Assembly (NCBI GenBank): GCA_022844125.1
Contig: JALHMI010000008.1
Coordinates: forward strand, 62,001 to 126,000
DNA length: 64,000 nt
DNA from: Pirellulales bacterium
Lineage (GTDB): Bacteria; Planctomycetota; Planctomycetia; Pirellulales; PALSA-1355
Direction of reading: 5' to 3'
Numbering within the stretch: position 1 is the stretch's first letter; every line of letters starts with the position of its first letter. The position numbers were made by a program, and so were the translations under genes. Below, one piece after another: positions 1 through 9,002 of this stretch. Below the pieces are notes generated by a model. That model worked only from the letters and a program-made list of their open reading frames with translations, was not told the DNA's origin and did no database searches.

Positions 1-55
1 GGGCCTGCACTGAACCGCTACTCCGGCCCCAACGACCCTACTGCCAGGAACAACG

Positions 56-337
56 ATGAACCCAGCCACGCATACCGTGAAATCGCCGAGCGACGAACTT
101 CCGGCCGACATCCTCGACCTGGTCGCTGCGCTCGAAAAGCTGCCCGCCGAACACCTTGGCCGGATCGAACCGCTGCTGGCTCGCGTTCTGGAAAGCACCA
201 AGCGTCGTCGCCGGATTCTCGGTCTCGTGCAGGACGCCCTCTCGCAACTGCGGCTCGACATGAAGTACTTGATGTTCGATCTCGAAGCCACACGGCGCGA
301 ACGCGACGAACTCCGCCGCGGACACGAGGAGCTCTAA
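56..337 (+). CDS. Small charged helical protein, unknown function
   Basis: A 93-residue protein that I do not assign to a named family. The ATG at 56 follows an AGGA at 46-49. The first half is acidic and leucine-rich. The second half, from about residue 50, is dense in Arg, Glu and Leu and probably forms a long helix or coiled coil, ending in a run of Arg/Glu/Asp. There is no signal peptide, membrane segment or cysteine motif. It precedes the protein kinase gene on the same strand by about 160 bp and may share its transcript, but nothing in the sequence proves a functional link. Confidence 0.6.
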   Translation: MNPATHTVKSPSDELPADILDLVAALEKLPAEHLGRIEPLLARVLESTKRRRRILGLVQDALSQLRLDMKYLMFDLEATRRERDELRRGHEEL

Positions 338-498
338 GCGGCTGCGCTGCAATCGTTGCGGCTCTTGCCCCGGTGGAATAGCATGGGGTTGAGAGCACGA
401 ACATATCAGGGTTTTGCCGCGGCTGGCGGGCGCCGCGGCCTTTCGGAACGGGCTGGAATCTTGGGGCATCTTCGGGCAGACGGGGGGAGTGGCTCGCC

Positions 499-1968
499 AT
501 GGTCGAGCTGACTGCTGAACAGTACGCTCAGCGCGTCTTCGACCTGAACCTCGTTGACGAACGTCAACTCGCCGAGGTCTGGGGCGAGGTCGGTACGCGC
601 CAAGTCACTGCCGAAGAGATGCAGCAGCTCCTCCTCCGCCGCGAACTGCTCACCAACTACCAGACCAAGCTCCTCGAACGCGGCGAAAACTCAGGCTACT
701 TCTACGGCGACTACAAGGTGCTGTACCTCATCGGCACCGGCACGTTCGCCCGCGTATACCGCGCCTGCCATCGCACCACCGGCGAGATCGTTGCCGTCAA
801 AGTCCTCCGCCGCAAGTTCTCGGACAATCCCGAGGAATCCGACCGCTTCGTGCGCGAAGGCCGGATGGGCGCCACGCTCAAGCACCCCAACATCGTCCCG
901 ATCATGGAAGTGCATTCCAAAGGCATGACGCACTTCCTGGTCATGAAATTCGTCGAGGGGCGCAACCTCCGCGAGTTCATCAAGATTCGCAAGAAGTTCG
1001 ACCCGCTGCAGGCCGCCAAGCTCGTCGCCGATATCGCCGCCGGACTGGGCTATGCCTTCACCCGCGGCATCTGCCATCGCGATCTCAAAATGTCGAACGT
1101 CATCGTCAGCAGCACCGGCACCGCCATGCTGCTGGACTTCGGCCTCGCCGGCGCCGACAATAAAAACATCACCGACGATGCCATGCAGAACCCGCGCACG
1201 ATCGACTACGCCGGGCTCGAACGGGCCACCGGCGTCCGCAAAGACGATCCCCGTAGCGACATCTACTTTCTGGGGTGCATCTTCTACCACATGATCACCG
1301 GTCAGCCCCCGCTGGCCGAAACCCGTGACAAGATTCAGCGCCTCAGCCGCACGCGCTTCACCGACATCGTGCCGCTTCTGCAACACGATCCGTCGCTCCC
1401 CAAGCCCATCGTCGCCGTCGTGAATCGGGCCATGGAATTGAAGCCCGAACAACGCTACCAGTCGCCAGCCGAGATGCTGGCCGAACTGAAAGGCGCGATC
1501 AACAAGCTGAACAATCCGGATGCCGCCGCCGGCGACGACGAAAAGGGCGTTGCCGCTGCCGCGCCCGCGCCGCCGCAGCGCACGCTGATGTTTATCGAGT
1601 CAAACGCCGCGCTGCAGGACATCCTCCGGGAGCGGCTCAAGAGCAACGGCTACCGCGTGCTGGTCACGGCCGATCCCGAACGGGCTCTGGCGCGATTTAA
1701 CGGCGAGACCAAGGCCGCCGATTGCGTGATCTTCAGCACAGGCGAACTGGGCGAGTCGGCCCTGGCGGCCTTCAACCGCTTTGCCGAAGGCGAAGCCACG
1801 CGCGAAATCCCGGCCGTGCTGCTGCTGGGCGAAAATCAGCTCGACTGGAAGAGCCAGGCCAAACTGGCCGACCATCGGGCCGTGCTGGCCATGCCCATCA
1901 AGCTTCGCCAGATGCGCGAAGTCCTGGCCAAGCTCGTCCCCCTCGACGCCGCCACCAAAACCGCCTGA
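499..1968 (+). CDS. Ser/Thr protein kinase with C-terminal degenerate receiver domain
   Basis: 489 residues, started at the ATG preceded by GGGGGAG with 8-nt spacing. A short N-terminal extension (1-70) precedes a Hanks-type kinase domain. The Gly loop GTGTFARV is at 79-86, the catalytic Lys at 101 (VAVKVL), HRDLKMSN begins at 193 and DFG at 213, so the kinase looks catalytically complete. A basic/Ala-Pro linker around 340-360 leads to a response-regulator-like fold (about 362-485). In that fold the acidic pair is ES, the phosphoacceptor Asp is Ser (VIFST) and the conserved Lys before Pro is Met, so it cannot be a normal phospho-receiver. It is cytosolic, with no membrane segment, and is probably a signalling kinase whose C-terminus is a docking module. 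Confidence 0.93.
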   Translation: MVELTAEQYAQRVFDLNLVDERQLAEVWGEVGTRQVTAEEMQQLLLRRELLTNYQTKLLERGENSGYFYGDYKVLYLIGTGTFARVYRACHRTTGEIVAVKVLRRKFSDNPEESDRFVREGRMGATLKHPNIVPIMEVHSKGMTHFLVMKFVEGRNLREFIKIRKKFDPLQAAKLVADIAAGLGYAFTRGICHRDLKMSNVIVSSTGTAMLLDFGLAGADNKNITDDAMQNPRTIDYAGLERATGVRKDDPRSDIYFLGCIFYHMITGQPPLAETRDKIQRLSRTRFTDIVPLLQHDPSLPKPIVAVVNRAMELKPEQRYQSPAEMLAELKGAINKLNNPDAAAGDDEKGVAAAAPAPPQRTLMFIESNAALQDILRERLKSNGYRVLVTADPERALARFNGETKAADCVIFSTGELGESALAAFNRFAEGEATREIPAVLLLGENQLDWKSQAKLADHRAVLAMPIKLRQMREVLAKLVPLDAATKTA

Positions 1969-2083
1969 CGAAAACGGTGCCAGATACCGTTTTCTGACCC
2001 GCGCCCGCGCGGATTCCAGTGTTGCTTGCCGCTCTCGCGCAAATTACGATTTTAGCGGCTAGTTACATCAAGGGGTGCGGTCT

Positions 2084-3781
2084 ATGCCGATTCGGGTAAC
2101 GTGCATGAATTGCAGCGCGGAGTTTACGACGCGCGATGAATTCGCCGGCAAGCGCGGCAAGTGCCCCAAGTGCCAGGCTCCGATTGTGGTTCCCGTGATT
2201 TCGCAGACCGCAGAGCTGTCCGAGCCGGCCTCGGCTGCGCCGGTCCAGCCCGTTGTGAGCGCTGGAGGAAATCGGGCGAGGCAACCTGTGGCGCCACGTG
2301 AGCAAGCGATACAGGCAAAGTCGGCCGCACACGCGCAGGAGTTCAAGCCGGCTGCTGGCGGGCCAAGAGCGGCTGTATCAAAAGCTGGTGCAGCATCGTC
2401 AACGCCAACAGCCGTGCCACTCAAGGCTCCGGCCAGGCGAACGCCGGCGAGCAACAGCGCGGCCAGCCGGCAGGAACTGGCCCGACAGCTACTCGGTGCG
2501 TTTCGCGGTGACATTCGCCGGGTGCGGGTGCCGCTCTTGTATCGAATGGGCATCCTGATCGCCGCCGCCGTGATGATCATCTTGCCGGCAGTTTACGTAG
2601 CTCTGATTGCGGCCGCCGGTTGGGGAGTTTACTACCTCGCGGCGAACCACACGGAGATTCTCGAAATGGGGACCGGCCGCGCGCGCCTCGTGGCGCTGGG
2701 ACTCTATGTGGGACCGATCGTTGCCGGCGGAATCATGGTGCTGTTCATGCTCAAGCCGCTCTTTGCAAGGCCAGTGAACACACGCCGCACGCGATCGCTG
2801 ACGCGGCAAGCCGAGCCCGTACTGTTTGGATTCGTGGACCGGATCTGCAAGGCCGTGGGCTCGCGCGAGCCGGTGCGTATCGAGGTCGATAACCAGATGA
2901 ACGCCTCGGCGAGTTTTGACGCGGGCATGTTCAAGCTGGTGCGGAGGCGGCTGGTGCTGACGATCGGTGTGCCGCTGGTGGCAGCACTCAACACGAGCCA
3001 GTTCGCCGGCGTGCTCGCGCACGAGTTTGGGCACTTTACGCAGGGAGCCGGCCTGCGGATGACATATATCGTGCGCTCGATCAACGTCTGGTTCGTGCGC
3101 GTGGTGTACGAGCGCGATGCTTGGGACGAGTGGCTGGAAGAGACGGCCGGAGAGTTGGATTTTCGCATTGGCTGGATCCTGCAGCTTGCGCGCGTGGCGG
3201 TGTTTCTTTCCCGCCGCGTGCTGTGGCTCTTGATGATGGTTGGGCACATTGTGAGCGGCTTCCTGATGCGGCAGATGGAGTTTCACGCCGATGCTCACGA
3301 GGCGCGGCTGGTCGGTCCGCAGGTGTTCGAATCGACAACCCGGCAACTTACGCGGTTGGATCTGGCACATCAGGTGGCGCTATCCGACCTGGGGCAGTTC
3401 GTCGATGCCGGCAAGCTTCCGGACAATTTGCCGCGGTTGGTGCTGGCACGCTCACAGTCGATTCCGAGCAAGTTGGAGGAGACGCTCAACGAGCACGTGG
3501 AATCGGCAAAGACTGGCTGGTTCGATACGCACCCGGCCCCGCAAGCGCGGATTCGACGTGCGGCCCGCGAACGCGACGAACCGGTGTTTGGCGATGAGCG
3601 GCCGGCCAGCGAGATGTTCTCGGACTTTAAGGCGCTGTCACGAGGGGTGACGGCCGATCTGTATCGCGGCTACTTCGGGAGCCGGTTCCAGCCGAGCCTG
3701 ATGTTTCCGACGGAGGAACTTCTGCAGGCCGCGAAGGCACCGCCGTCGCCACCCCCGCCGCCGCTGGAAATCGACATTTGA
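2084..3781 (+). CDS. M48-family membrane metalloprotease with N-terminal zinc ribbon
   Basis: The ATG at 2084 lies just after an AAGGGG stretch; an in-frame GTG at 2075 is the alternative. Residues 1-40 form a zinc ribbon with two CxxC pairs. A low-complexity Ala/Pro/Ser linker follows, then two hydrophobic segments (about 163-190 and 205-225), then an M48 (HtpX/Ste24-type) peptidase domain. HEFGH is at 313-317, and the downstream Glu ligand is E399 in MEFHADAHE, with two further hydrophobic stretches just before it. M48 proteases cleave membrane or misfolded proteins at the cytoplasmic face. The C-terminus is proline-rich. The zinc ribbon resembles those of two membrane proteins encoded at 11.5-14 kb. 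Confidence 0.9.
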   Translation: MPIRVTCMNCSAEFTTRDEFAGKRGKCPKCQAPIVVPVISQTAELSEPASAAPVQPVVSAGGNRARQPVAPREQAIQAKSAAHAQEFKPAAGGPRAAVSKAGAASSTPTAVPLKAPARRTPASNSAASRQELARQLLGAFRGDIRRVRVPLLYRMGILIAAAVMIILPAVYVALIAAAGWGVYYLAANHTEILEMGTGRARLVALGLYVGPIVAGGIMVLFMLKPLFARPVNTRRTRSLTRQAEPVLFGFVDRICKAVGSREPVRIEVDNQMNASASFDAGMFKLVRRRLVLTIGVPLVAALNTSQFAGVLAHEFGHFTQGAGLRMTYIVRSINVWFVRVVYERDAWDEWLEETAGELDFRIGWILQLARVAVFLSRRVLWLLMMVGHIVSGFLMRQMEFHADAHEARLVGPQVFESTTRQLTRLDLAHQVALSDLGQFVDAGKLPDNLPRLVLARSQSIPSKLEETLNEHVESAKTGWFDTHPAPQARIRRAARERDEPVFGDERPASEMFSDFKALSRGVTADLYRGYFGSRFQPSLMFPTEELLQAAKAPPSPPPPPLEIDI

Positions 3782-3865
3782 AGGCGAGCTGCCCGATAAT
3801 GAAGGCTGAACCGGCAAGCGCACGCGGCTCACCGGTCCAGCCTCCGCTCCATTCACCTCGGGCAA

Positions 3866-4657
3866 TCACGACTTGCGTCTACGGTACGCAATGGTTACCA
3901 GTGCCAGGCAGCCGAACGTGCCCAGCACAATCGTGCTCGGTTCAGGCACCAGCGAGAAGCTGATCCGGTATACTTCGAGGCCGGCGGTGAGTTGGCTGTC
4001 GAGCACGTAACCGGCCGCCGTTGTCAGGCCATCAAACGCGGTGACGCCGCTAAAGTCAAAGCTCACCACGCCATTCTGCTCGATCCGCGGGTCGTTGCTG
4101 CCGACGACCAGAAACGCCGCGTTCGCGGCCTCGGTAACCTCGGAACCGGCATCCCAGATGTCCCGACCCCGCTGCGTGATGCTACTGAGGTTCAGGTTGC
4201 CCATGTCGTCGAACAGCATGTAAGCCGTCGGCGAATCGTTGCCAATGAACACGTCGTTGCTCGGCACGACCATCGAAGCAAACGTGAAGTAGCGGTTGAT
4301 CGCGGTGTCGACGTTGAATACCGCCGAAGCCGTCATGCCTGGCAAGAGTGGCCCGGGAGGATCGGGAAGCACGGTGCCGAGTGTGGCCGTGGGGTCGGCC
4401 GCGGCGAAGGCCGGGAACCAGGCTGAACCGGAGCCGCCTTCGGCGACGGAGATAATGGCGGGGCTGGCCGCGGCGCCGCTGTTGAATGCATCGTAGGTGC
4501 CGCCGTGAAAGCCAACGTGCAATGGCGCGAAGGTCACGCTGCTGGCGGGCGCCAGATTTTCCACCGTGACGCGCACTTGAGCCATGTCGGCCAGCGCCGT
4601 GGTATATGCTGCGTTCATCGACAAGACCGTCACGATCAGGCTTGCAATGCGTTTCAT
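3866..4657 (-). CDS. PEP-CTERM secreted protein with spondin-like domain
   Basis: 263 residues. The start at 4657 is chosen because GAGGAGAG lies upstream at good spacing and the protein then begins with a clean signal peptide (MKRIASLIV...ALA). The body (about 22-230) has the pattern of bacterial spondin-domain proteins: VRVTVENLAPASSV, then GFHGGTYDAFNSG, then EGG and PGMTAS. The C-terminus is a textbook PEP-CTERM sorting signal: PEPS, a hydrophobic helix, then YRRRKS. Such proteins are exported, cleaved by an exosortase and tied to the envelope or extracellular matrix. No exosortase gene is in this window. It is transcribed divergently from the downstream sigma factor gene. Confidence 0.88.
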   Translation of the reverse strand: MKRIASLIVTVLSMNAAYTTALADMAQVRVTVENLAPASSVTFAPLHVGFHGGTYDAFNSGAAASPAIISVAEGGSGSAWFPAFAAADPTATLGTVLPDPPGPLLPGMTASAVFNVDTAINRYFTFASMVVPSNDVFIGNDSPTAYMLFDDMGNLNLSSITQRGRDIWDAGSEVTEAANAAFLVVGSNDPRIEQNGVVSFDFSGVTAFDGLTTAAGYVLDSQLTAGLEVYRISFSLVPEPSTIVLGTFGCLALVTIAYRRRKS

Positions 4658-5100
4658 TGGATGTCTCTCCTCGGGTGAAGTGGTACAAGTAGCAGACCGC
4701 AGGCGAGCGCGCGCGACTAGCGCGGCGGTCGCGTTGGCCATCCGCCATCGCGGGTAAGGGTGATTCACGGACGCATACCGATAACGATGCGAAAAGCGAT
4801 TCGCATCAGGAGCTGCATGAAATCAAGGCAGCCCGGCAGGTGTGCATTAGCAAAGTTCCGTGTGCTGAGGACGCTGGCGCACCGCGAAAGACCTCGCGAG
4901 ATGCGGCGTCCCAACTTTTCCCAGGTTGTCCGCATAGCGGGCGGAGGAATTCACTACGCTCCGACTGCGTATGACCCGTTAGTCGCAGATTCACGCTTAG
5001 CGTTACAAACACGCGAAAAATTCTTCCGCCGTTGACTCGCTCCGCGCAAGCGGTGAGGATTGCCATTGGTCGCGCACAAGAGTTTCTGGCGGAGATGAGC
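4658..5100. other. Intergenic region between divergent genes
   Basis: About 440 bp without a convincing gene; the open frames here lack coding character and Shine-Dalgarno sites. It must hold the divergent promoters of the PEP-CTERM gene and the sigma/anti-sigma pair. The only structure I can point to is a perfect 8-bp inverted repeat at 4786-4807. An in-frame TTG at 5032 could extend the sigma factor N-terminus by 23 residues, but it lacks a convincing ribosome binding site. Confidence 0.5.
4786..4807. repeat. Perfect 8-bp inverted repeat, 6-nt spacer
   Basis: GATGCGAA at 4786-4793 is matched by TTCGCATC at 4800-4807. No T-tract follows, so it is more likely an operator-like dyad or a small hairpin than an intrinsic terminator. 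It lies between the divergent PEP-CTERM and sigma-factor genes. Confidence 0.5.
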
Positions 5101-5724
5101 ATGGCGTCAGGGGGGCAATCGGCGAATGATGTCCGGCCCACGGATGCGAGCGCTGCGAGTCAGTGGCTCAGCGAACACGGTGACACGCTGTTTCGGTATG
5201 CTCGCGCGCGCGTGGCGGGTCGCGAGCTGGCCGAGGATCTGGTGCAGGAAACGTTTCTGGCAGCGGTCGCAGCGAGCGCTCCCTATCGGGGAGAATCGAC
5301 CGTGAGGACCTGGCTGATTTCGATTCTGCGGCGCAAGATCGTCGATCATTACCGCCGTGCACCGCGGACGACTGCAGCCGAGCAGTTGCCTGTTGAGTTT
5401 GGGGGAAGCCCGGCGAATTTGTTTACGCCGGAAGGACGGTGGCGTGAGATTCCATCCGAATGGCCAGCGCCGGATGGACAGCTGGAGAAGCAGGAGTTTT
5501 GGGCGGCGCTGCATGGTTGCCTGGAGAAAATGCCCGCTTCGCTGGCGCATGCGTTTCGACTGCGGGAGTTGATGGGGCTCGAGATGCTCGAAATGTGCAC
5601 GTCGCAAGGGCTGAGCGCCGCCAACGTGCGCGTGCGTTTGCATCGCGCGCGGCTCATGCTGCGCGAGTGTCTGGAGCGGAATTGGTTCGGCGAAGCGATC
5701 AACAAGCCGTCGAGGTCGCCATGA
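5101..5724 (+). CDS. ECF-family RNA polymerase sigma factor
   Basis: About 207 residues from the ATG at 5101, which has GGAG six bases upstream; an ATG at 5095 and a TTG at 5032 are alternatives. Region 2 is clear (LFRYARARVAGRELAEDLVQ, then a TWLISILRRKIVDHYRR helix). Region 4 follows from about residue 140, with the pattern of a promoter -35 reader (LREL.G.EMLEM..SQGLSAANVRVRLHRARLMLRECL). The protein redirects RNA polymerase to a stress or envelope regulon. Its stop overlaps the ATG of the next gene (ATGA), which encodes a zinc-binding anti-sigma-like protein, so the two are translationally coupled and probably form a sigma/anti-sigma switch. Confidence 0.92.
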   Translation: MASGGQSANDVRPTDASAASQWLSEHGDTLFRYARARVAGRELAEDLVQETFLAAVAASAPYRGESTVRTWLISILRRKIVDHYRRAPRTTAAEQLPVEFGGSPANLFTPEGRWREIPSEWPAPDGQLEKQEFWAALHGCLEKMPASLAHAFRLRELMGLEMLEMCTSQGLSAANVRVRLHRARLMLRECLERNWFGEAINKPSRSP

Positions 5725-6005
5725 GTCGCGTGCGGCGAGTCTTGCGAATCCTGTCGATGCGCTGCGACGAGTCGATCGAGCTGTTCTCACAGTCCGAAGA
5801 CGAATCGTTGCCGATGATCGATTGGCTGGCGCTCAAGAGCCATCTGCTGTTTTGCAAGCCGTGCCGGCGGATGGCCGGCCAGTTGCGTTTCCTGCGCCAG
5901 GCGCTGAGCAAGGCGGTTACCCGGGCAGAGCAATCCGGCGAGCGGCTCTCGGCCGAGGCGCGAGCGCGGATTGAGCGCGCCTGGCGACAAACTCCAGAAC
6001 CATGA
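5721..6005 (+). CDS. Small anti-sigma-factor-like zinc-finger protein
   Basis: 94 residues, starting inside the stop codon of the sigma factor gene (ATGA overlap). It contains an HxxxCxxC motif (H41, C45, C48) of the zinc-binding anti-sigma (ZAS/zf-HC2) type, with an upstream Cys in the sequence RCDES that could supply the fourth ligand. There is no transmembrane segment, so it would act as a soluble ZAS protein holding the sigma factor inactive, perhaps with redox-responsive release. The peroxiredoxin gene just downstream fits a redox theme, but that is inference. Confidence 0.8.
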   Translation: MSRVRRVLRILSMRCDESIELFSQSEDESLPMIDWLALKSHLLFCKPCRRMAGQLRFLRQALSKAVTRAEQSGERLSAEARARIERAWRQTPEP

Positions 6006-6079
6006 TTGATCGCTGTTAGAAGTCTGTGGATGCTTTCGAAATTCAACTTGAAGTGACCGGTACTTTCAGGAGCCAGACG

Positions 6080-6661
6080 ATGAACCTCAAACAATTGACG
6101 ATATGTGCCGCCCTCCTGCTTGCTTGGACGGGGATGACTGTCGGCGCGACCAATGCTTTCGCCGCCGAAGCAAAGTCCATCCCGCAAGTTGGCGACACGG
6201 CGCCGGATTTCACGCTGAACAATCTCACCGGAGAGCCGGTTTCGCTGGCCGAGCTGCGCAAGCAATCGCCGGTCGTGCTGGTCGTGCTCCGCGGTTACCC
6301 GGGCTACCAATGCCCGATCTGTTCGATCCAGATGGCCGGACTGGTGGCGAAGGCCAAGGACCTGAGCGCTGCGGGCGCCAAGGTTGTGATGGTGTACCCA
6401 GGGCCAGCGGACGACCTCGCCAAGCGCGCGGAGGAGTTCACGAAGTCGAAAGCGCTTCCCCCGGGCTTTCACTTCGTGATCGACCCGGACTACCAGTTCA
6501 CTGAGTCTTACGGCCTGCGATGGAACGCTCCGAAAGAGACGGCCTATCCCTCGACGTTCGTGATCGCCCCGGAGGGCACGGTCAAGTTTGCTCAAGTGAG
6601 CAAGACGCACGCCGGCCGCGCCGCGGTCAAGGACGTTCTGGCGGCACTGAACAGTAACTAG
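6080..6661 (+). CDS. Exported peroxiredoxin/thioredoxin-like (AhpC/TSA family) protein
   Basis: 193 residues from the ATG at 6080, with AGGAG seven bases upstream. Residues 1-29 are a signal peptide (MNLKQLTI...NAFAAEA). The mature part has the AhpC/TSA start (VGDTAPDFTLNNLTGEPVSLAEL). It carries a CPIC motif (C78, C81) after GYPGYQ, then a YPG stretch and a cis-Pro-type YPSTFVI segment. The first Cys would be the peroxidatic or thiol-exchange residue, reducing peroxides or disulfides outside the cytoplasm. It lies about 75 bp after the anti-sigma gene on the same strand and may belong to that regulon. Confidence 0.88.
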   Translation: MNLKQLTICAALLLAWTGMTVGATNAFAAEAKSIPQVGDTAPDFTLNNLTGEPVSLAELRKQSPVVLVVLRGYPGYQCPICSIQMAGLVAKAKDLSAAGAKVVMVYPGPADDLAKRAEEFTKSKALPPGFHFVIDPDYQFTESYGLRWNAPKETAYPSTFVIAPEGTVKFAQVSKTHAGRAAVKDVLAALNSN

Positions 6662-6663
6662 TC

Positions 6664-6790
6664 CCGCCGGCATATTTAACGGGACCGGCCATCGGCCTCT
6701 GGCTACGCTGAGGATCACCGCCAAGCGGTGTTCGCGCGACCGCGCAAAGACGGCGCGCGGCGTGTGATTGGCCCCGTTGACCACCGGCGG
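6664..6790. repeat. Long imperfect hairpin region upstream of hisF
   Basis: Outer arms CCGCCGG (6664-6670) and CCGGCGG (6784-6790) pair, as do AACGGG (6678-6683) and CCCGTT (6773-6778). Inside lies a tight hairpin, CACCGC-CAA-GCGGTG (6716-6730), and more GC-rich complementarity. It sits between the peroxiredoxin stop and hisF. It could be a terminator or processing structure, a repeat element, or a leader RNA. No T-run follows. Confidence 0.45.
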
Positions 6791-6930
6791 GGCCGATCTT
6801 AAAGTGATTGACTGGACCGACCTTGTGCACGCAGGGCTTCCTTCTGAAGCCACGTGACCAGGGCCCTGTCCAGATCGGAACAGTGTCCGACCGGAACTGG
6901 CGCTCCAACTGCTGCCCGCTGCTTTTCTCC

Positions 6931-7704
6931 ATGCTCGCCAAGCGTGTGATTCCCTGTCTCGACGTGCACCACGGCCGGGTTGTGAAGGGGACGAACTTCG
7001 TCAACCTTCGCGACGCGGGCGATCCGGTGGATGTTGCCGCGCGCTATGAGCAGGAGGGGGCCGACGAATTGGTGTTCCTCGACATCACGGCCAGCCACGA
7101 AGAGCGGGAGATTATGCTCGATGTGCTCCGCCGCACGGCCGAGGTGGTGTTCATGCCGCTGTGTGTCGGCGGCGGCATCCGCACGCTCGAAGACATCCGC
7201 GACTTGCTCTTGGCCGGCACCGACAAAGTCTCGATCAATTCCGCGGCTCCGGCGAACCCCGAGTTCGTGCGGCAGGCGGCCCAGCGGTTTGGCAGTCAGT
7301 GCATCGTCGTGAACATCGACCCGAAGCGGGTGCAGAAGGACGGCCGCGAGGTCTGGGAGGTGCACACCCACGGCGGTCGCAAGCCGACGGGGCGCGAGGC
7401 GGTCGAGTGGGCCAAGGAAGTGGAGAGCCTGGGCGCCGGCGAGATCGTGCTCACCAGCATGGACGCCGATGGGACCAAGAACGGATACGACCTGGAGATC
7501 ACCCGAGCGGTGGCCGACGCGGTGTCGATTCCGGTGGTGGCCAGCGGCGGGGCAGGCAGGCCGGAGCACCTGGCCGACGCGATCCAACTCGGTCATGCCG
7601 AGGCAGCCCTGGCAGCCAGCATTTTTCACTACGGAGAATACACGATCGGCGAAACCAAGCGGATTATGCGGGAGCGGGGCATTCCGGTCCGGGAACACCG
7701 GTAG
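6931..7704 (+). CDS. hisF: Imidazole glycerol phosphate synthase cyclase subunit HisF
   Basis: About 257 residues, the usual HisF length, from the ATG at 6931. It begins [12 protein letters not shown] and then [12 protein letters not shown], the first beta-alpha unit with the catalytic Asp (D11). It continues with [10 protein letters not shown] (phosphate site), [17 protein letters not shown], and the second catalytic Asp in [14 protein letters not shown], then [13 protein letters not shown]. HisF condenses PRFAR with ammonia supplied by HisH to make IGP and AICAR in histidine biosynthesis; it is cytoplasmic. No other his gene is adjacent. An upstream in-frame extension lacks family similarity and was rejected as the start. 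Confidence 0.97.
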   Translation: MLAKRVIPCLDVHHGRVVKGTNFVNLRDAGDPVDVAARYEQEGADELVFLDITASHEEREIMLDVLRRTAEVVFMPLCVGGGIRTLEDIRDLLLAGTDKVSINSAAPANPEFVRQAAQRFGSQCIVVNIDPKRVQKDGREVWEVHTHGGRKPTGREAVEWAKEVESLGAGEIVLTSMDADGTKNGYDLEITRAVADAVSIPVVASGGAGRPEHLADAIQLGHAEAALAASIFHYGEYTIGETKRIMRERGIPVREHR

Positions 7705-7850
7705 GTTTCGCGTTCAGAACAAGGATCACCCGGGGGTCACTGCCCGGTGGACCGAGATATTGGTGAGGGGGCGGACCTGCTCTGGGGCCAAACGGCCACG
7801 GATCAGGTACAATAAGGGATTGGAACAGACCGGAGAGGAGTACTAGAGAC

Positions 7851-9002
7851 TTGGCTACCACTGTTGACCCGAATCGTCAAAAGAAGCCCGCCGTGCGCCA
7901 TCGCGAGCTGGAAGTCGACAAGTTGTTCTCGGCTTTGGTAAAGCTGGAGGGGAGCGACTTGCATTTGAAAGTCGATGTCCCGCCGCACGTGCGCGTGAAG
8001 GGCAGCTTGCGCCCCCTCAACCGCGGCCCGATCGACGACGAGGAGATGGAGCGGCTGCTGATGCCGATGCTCGACGAGCGGCAGAAGCAGATTTTCGCGG
8101 AGACCGGCGGCGCGGACTTCGCGCACGGAATCCAGGTTGACGGCGTTCGCTGGCGGTTCCGCGTGAACATGCTCAAGCAGATGGGACACATGGGCCTGGT
8201 GGCTCGCCGGGTGAGCAACTGGATTCCTGACTTCGAGGGGTTGAATTTGCCTCCGGGGATGGTTGATCTGTGCAAGTTCGACCAGGGGATGGTGCTCCTG
8301 GCGGGCGTGACCGGTTCGGGCAAGACGACCACGATCGCCTCGATGCTCAACTGGATCAATGCCAACTATCGCAAGCACATCCTGACGCTCGAAGACCCGA
8401 TCGAATTCATCTATACCGAAGACAAGTGCCTGATCAACCAGCGCGAGATCGGGCTGGACGTGAAGGACTTTGAAATCGGCATGAAGCACGCGGTGCGCGA
8501 AGATCCCGACGTGATGCTGGTGGGCGAAATGCGCGATCGCGAGACGTTCATGACGGCCATTCACGCGGCCGAAACGGGCCACTTGGTGTTCGGAACGATT
8601 CACGCCTCGAGCGCTTCGACGACGATCGGTCGTATTCTGGACTTGTTCCCGGCCGAGATGCATCCCGCTCTGCGCAGCGCCATTGCCATGAACATGAAAG
8701 GCATCGTAGCCCAGAAGCTGTTGCCGTCGATCAAGCCGGGCGTGGGCCGCGTGCCGACGGTCGAGATCATGAATTTTACGCCGACGGTACGCAAACTGAT
8801 TCTGGAAGAGAAGGACGACAAGCTGCCCGACGCGATTCGGATGTCGAAGCAGGACGGCATGCAGGACTTTACGATGAGCCTCACGGACCTCGTGCAGCGC
8901 GATCTCGTGGACCGCACGGTGGCTCTGGAAGTGGCTCCCAACGTGGAAGCCTTGAAGATGGCCCTCAAGGGCATTGCCGTTTCGACCCCCGGAATTCTGT
9001 AA
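7851..9002 (+). CDS. PilT-like type IV pilus retraction/twitching ATPase
   Basis: 383 residues, read from a TTG at 7851 with GAGAGGAG ten bases upstream; no suitable ATG is nearby. The PAS-like N-terminal domain (LFSALVKLEGSDLHLKVDVPPHVRVKGSLRPL) is followed by an intact Walker A (GVTGSGKTTT, Lys158), Asp box (ILTLEDPIEF), Walker B (DPDVMLVGEMRD) and His box (GHLVFGTIHA). These are typical of PilT/PilU hexameric motors. There are no pilin, PilC or secretin genes here. Its TAA overlaps the ATG of the next gene by one base, coupling it to a membrane-anchored PilB-like partner, so it may serve a pilus-independent planctomycete membrane apparatus. Confidence 0.92.
   Translation: MATTVDPNRQKKPAVRHRELEVDKLFSALVKLEGSDLHLKVDVPPHVRVKGSLRPLNRGPIDDEEMERLLMPMLDERQKQIFAETGGADFAHGIQVDGVRWRFRVNMLKQMGHMGLVARRVSNWIPDFEGLNLPPGMVDLCKFDQGMVLLAGVTGSGKTTTIASMLNWINANYRKHILTLEDPIEFIYTEDKCLINQREIGLDVKDFEIGMKHAVREDPDVMLVGEMRDRETFMTAIHAAETGHLVFGTIHASSASTTIGRILDLFPAEMHPALRSAIAMNMKGIVAQKLLPSIKPGVGRVPTVEIMNFTPTVRKLILEEKDDKLPDAIRMSKQDGMQDFTMSLTDLVQRDLVDRTVALEVAPNVEALKMALKGIAVSTPGIL

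Noticed and set aside
691-1452. Long minus-strand open frame inside the kinase gene
   Set aside because: It runs antisense to a kinase with all motifs intact; the composition reflects GC-rich codon bias, and no family motif appears.
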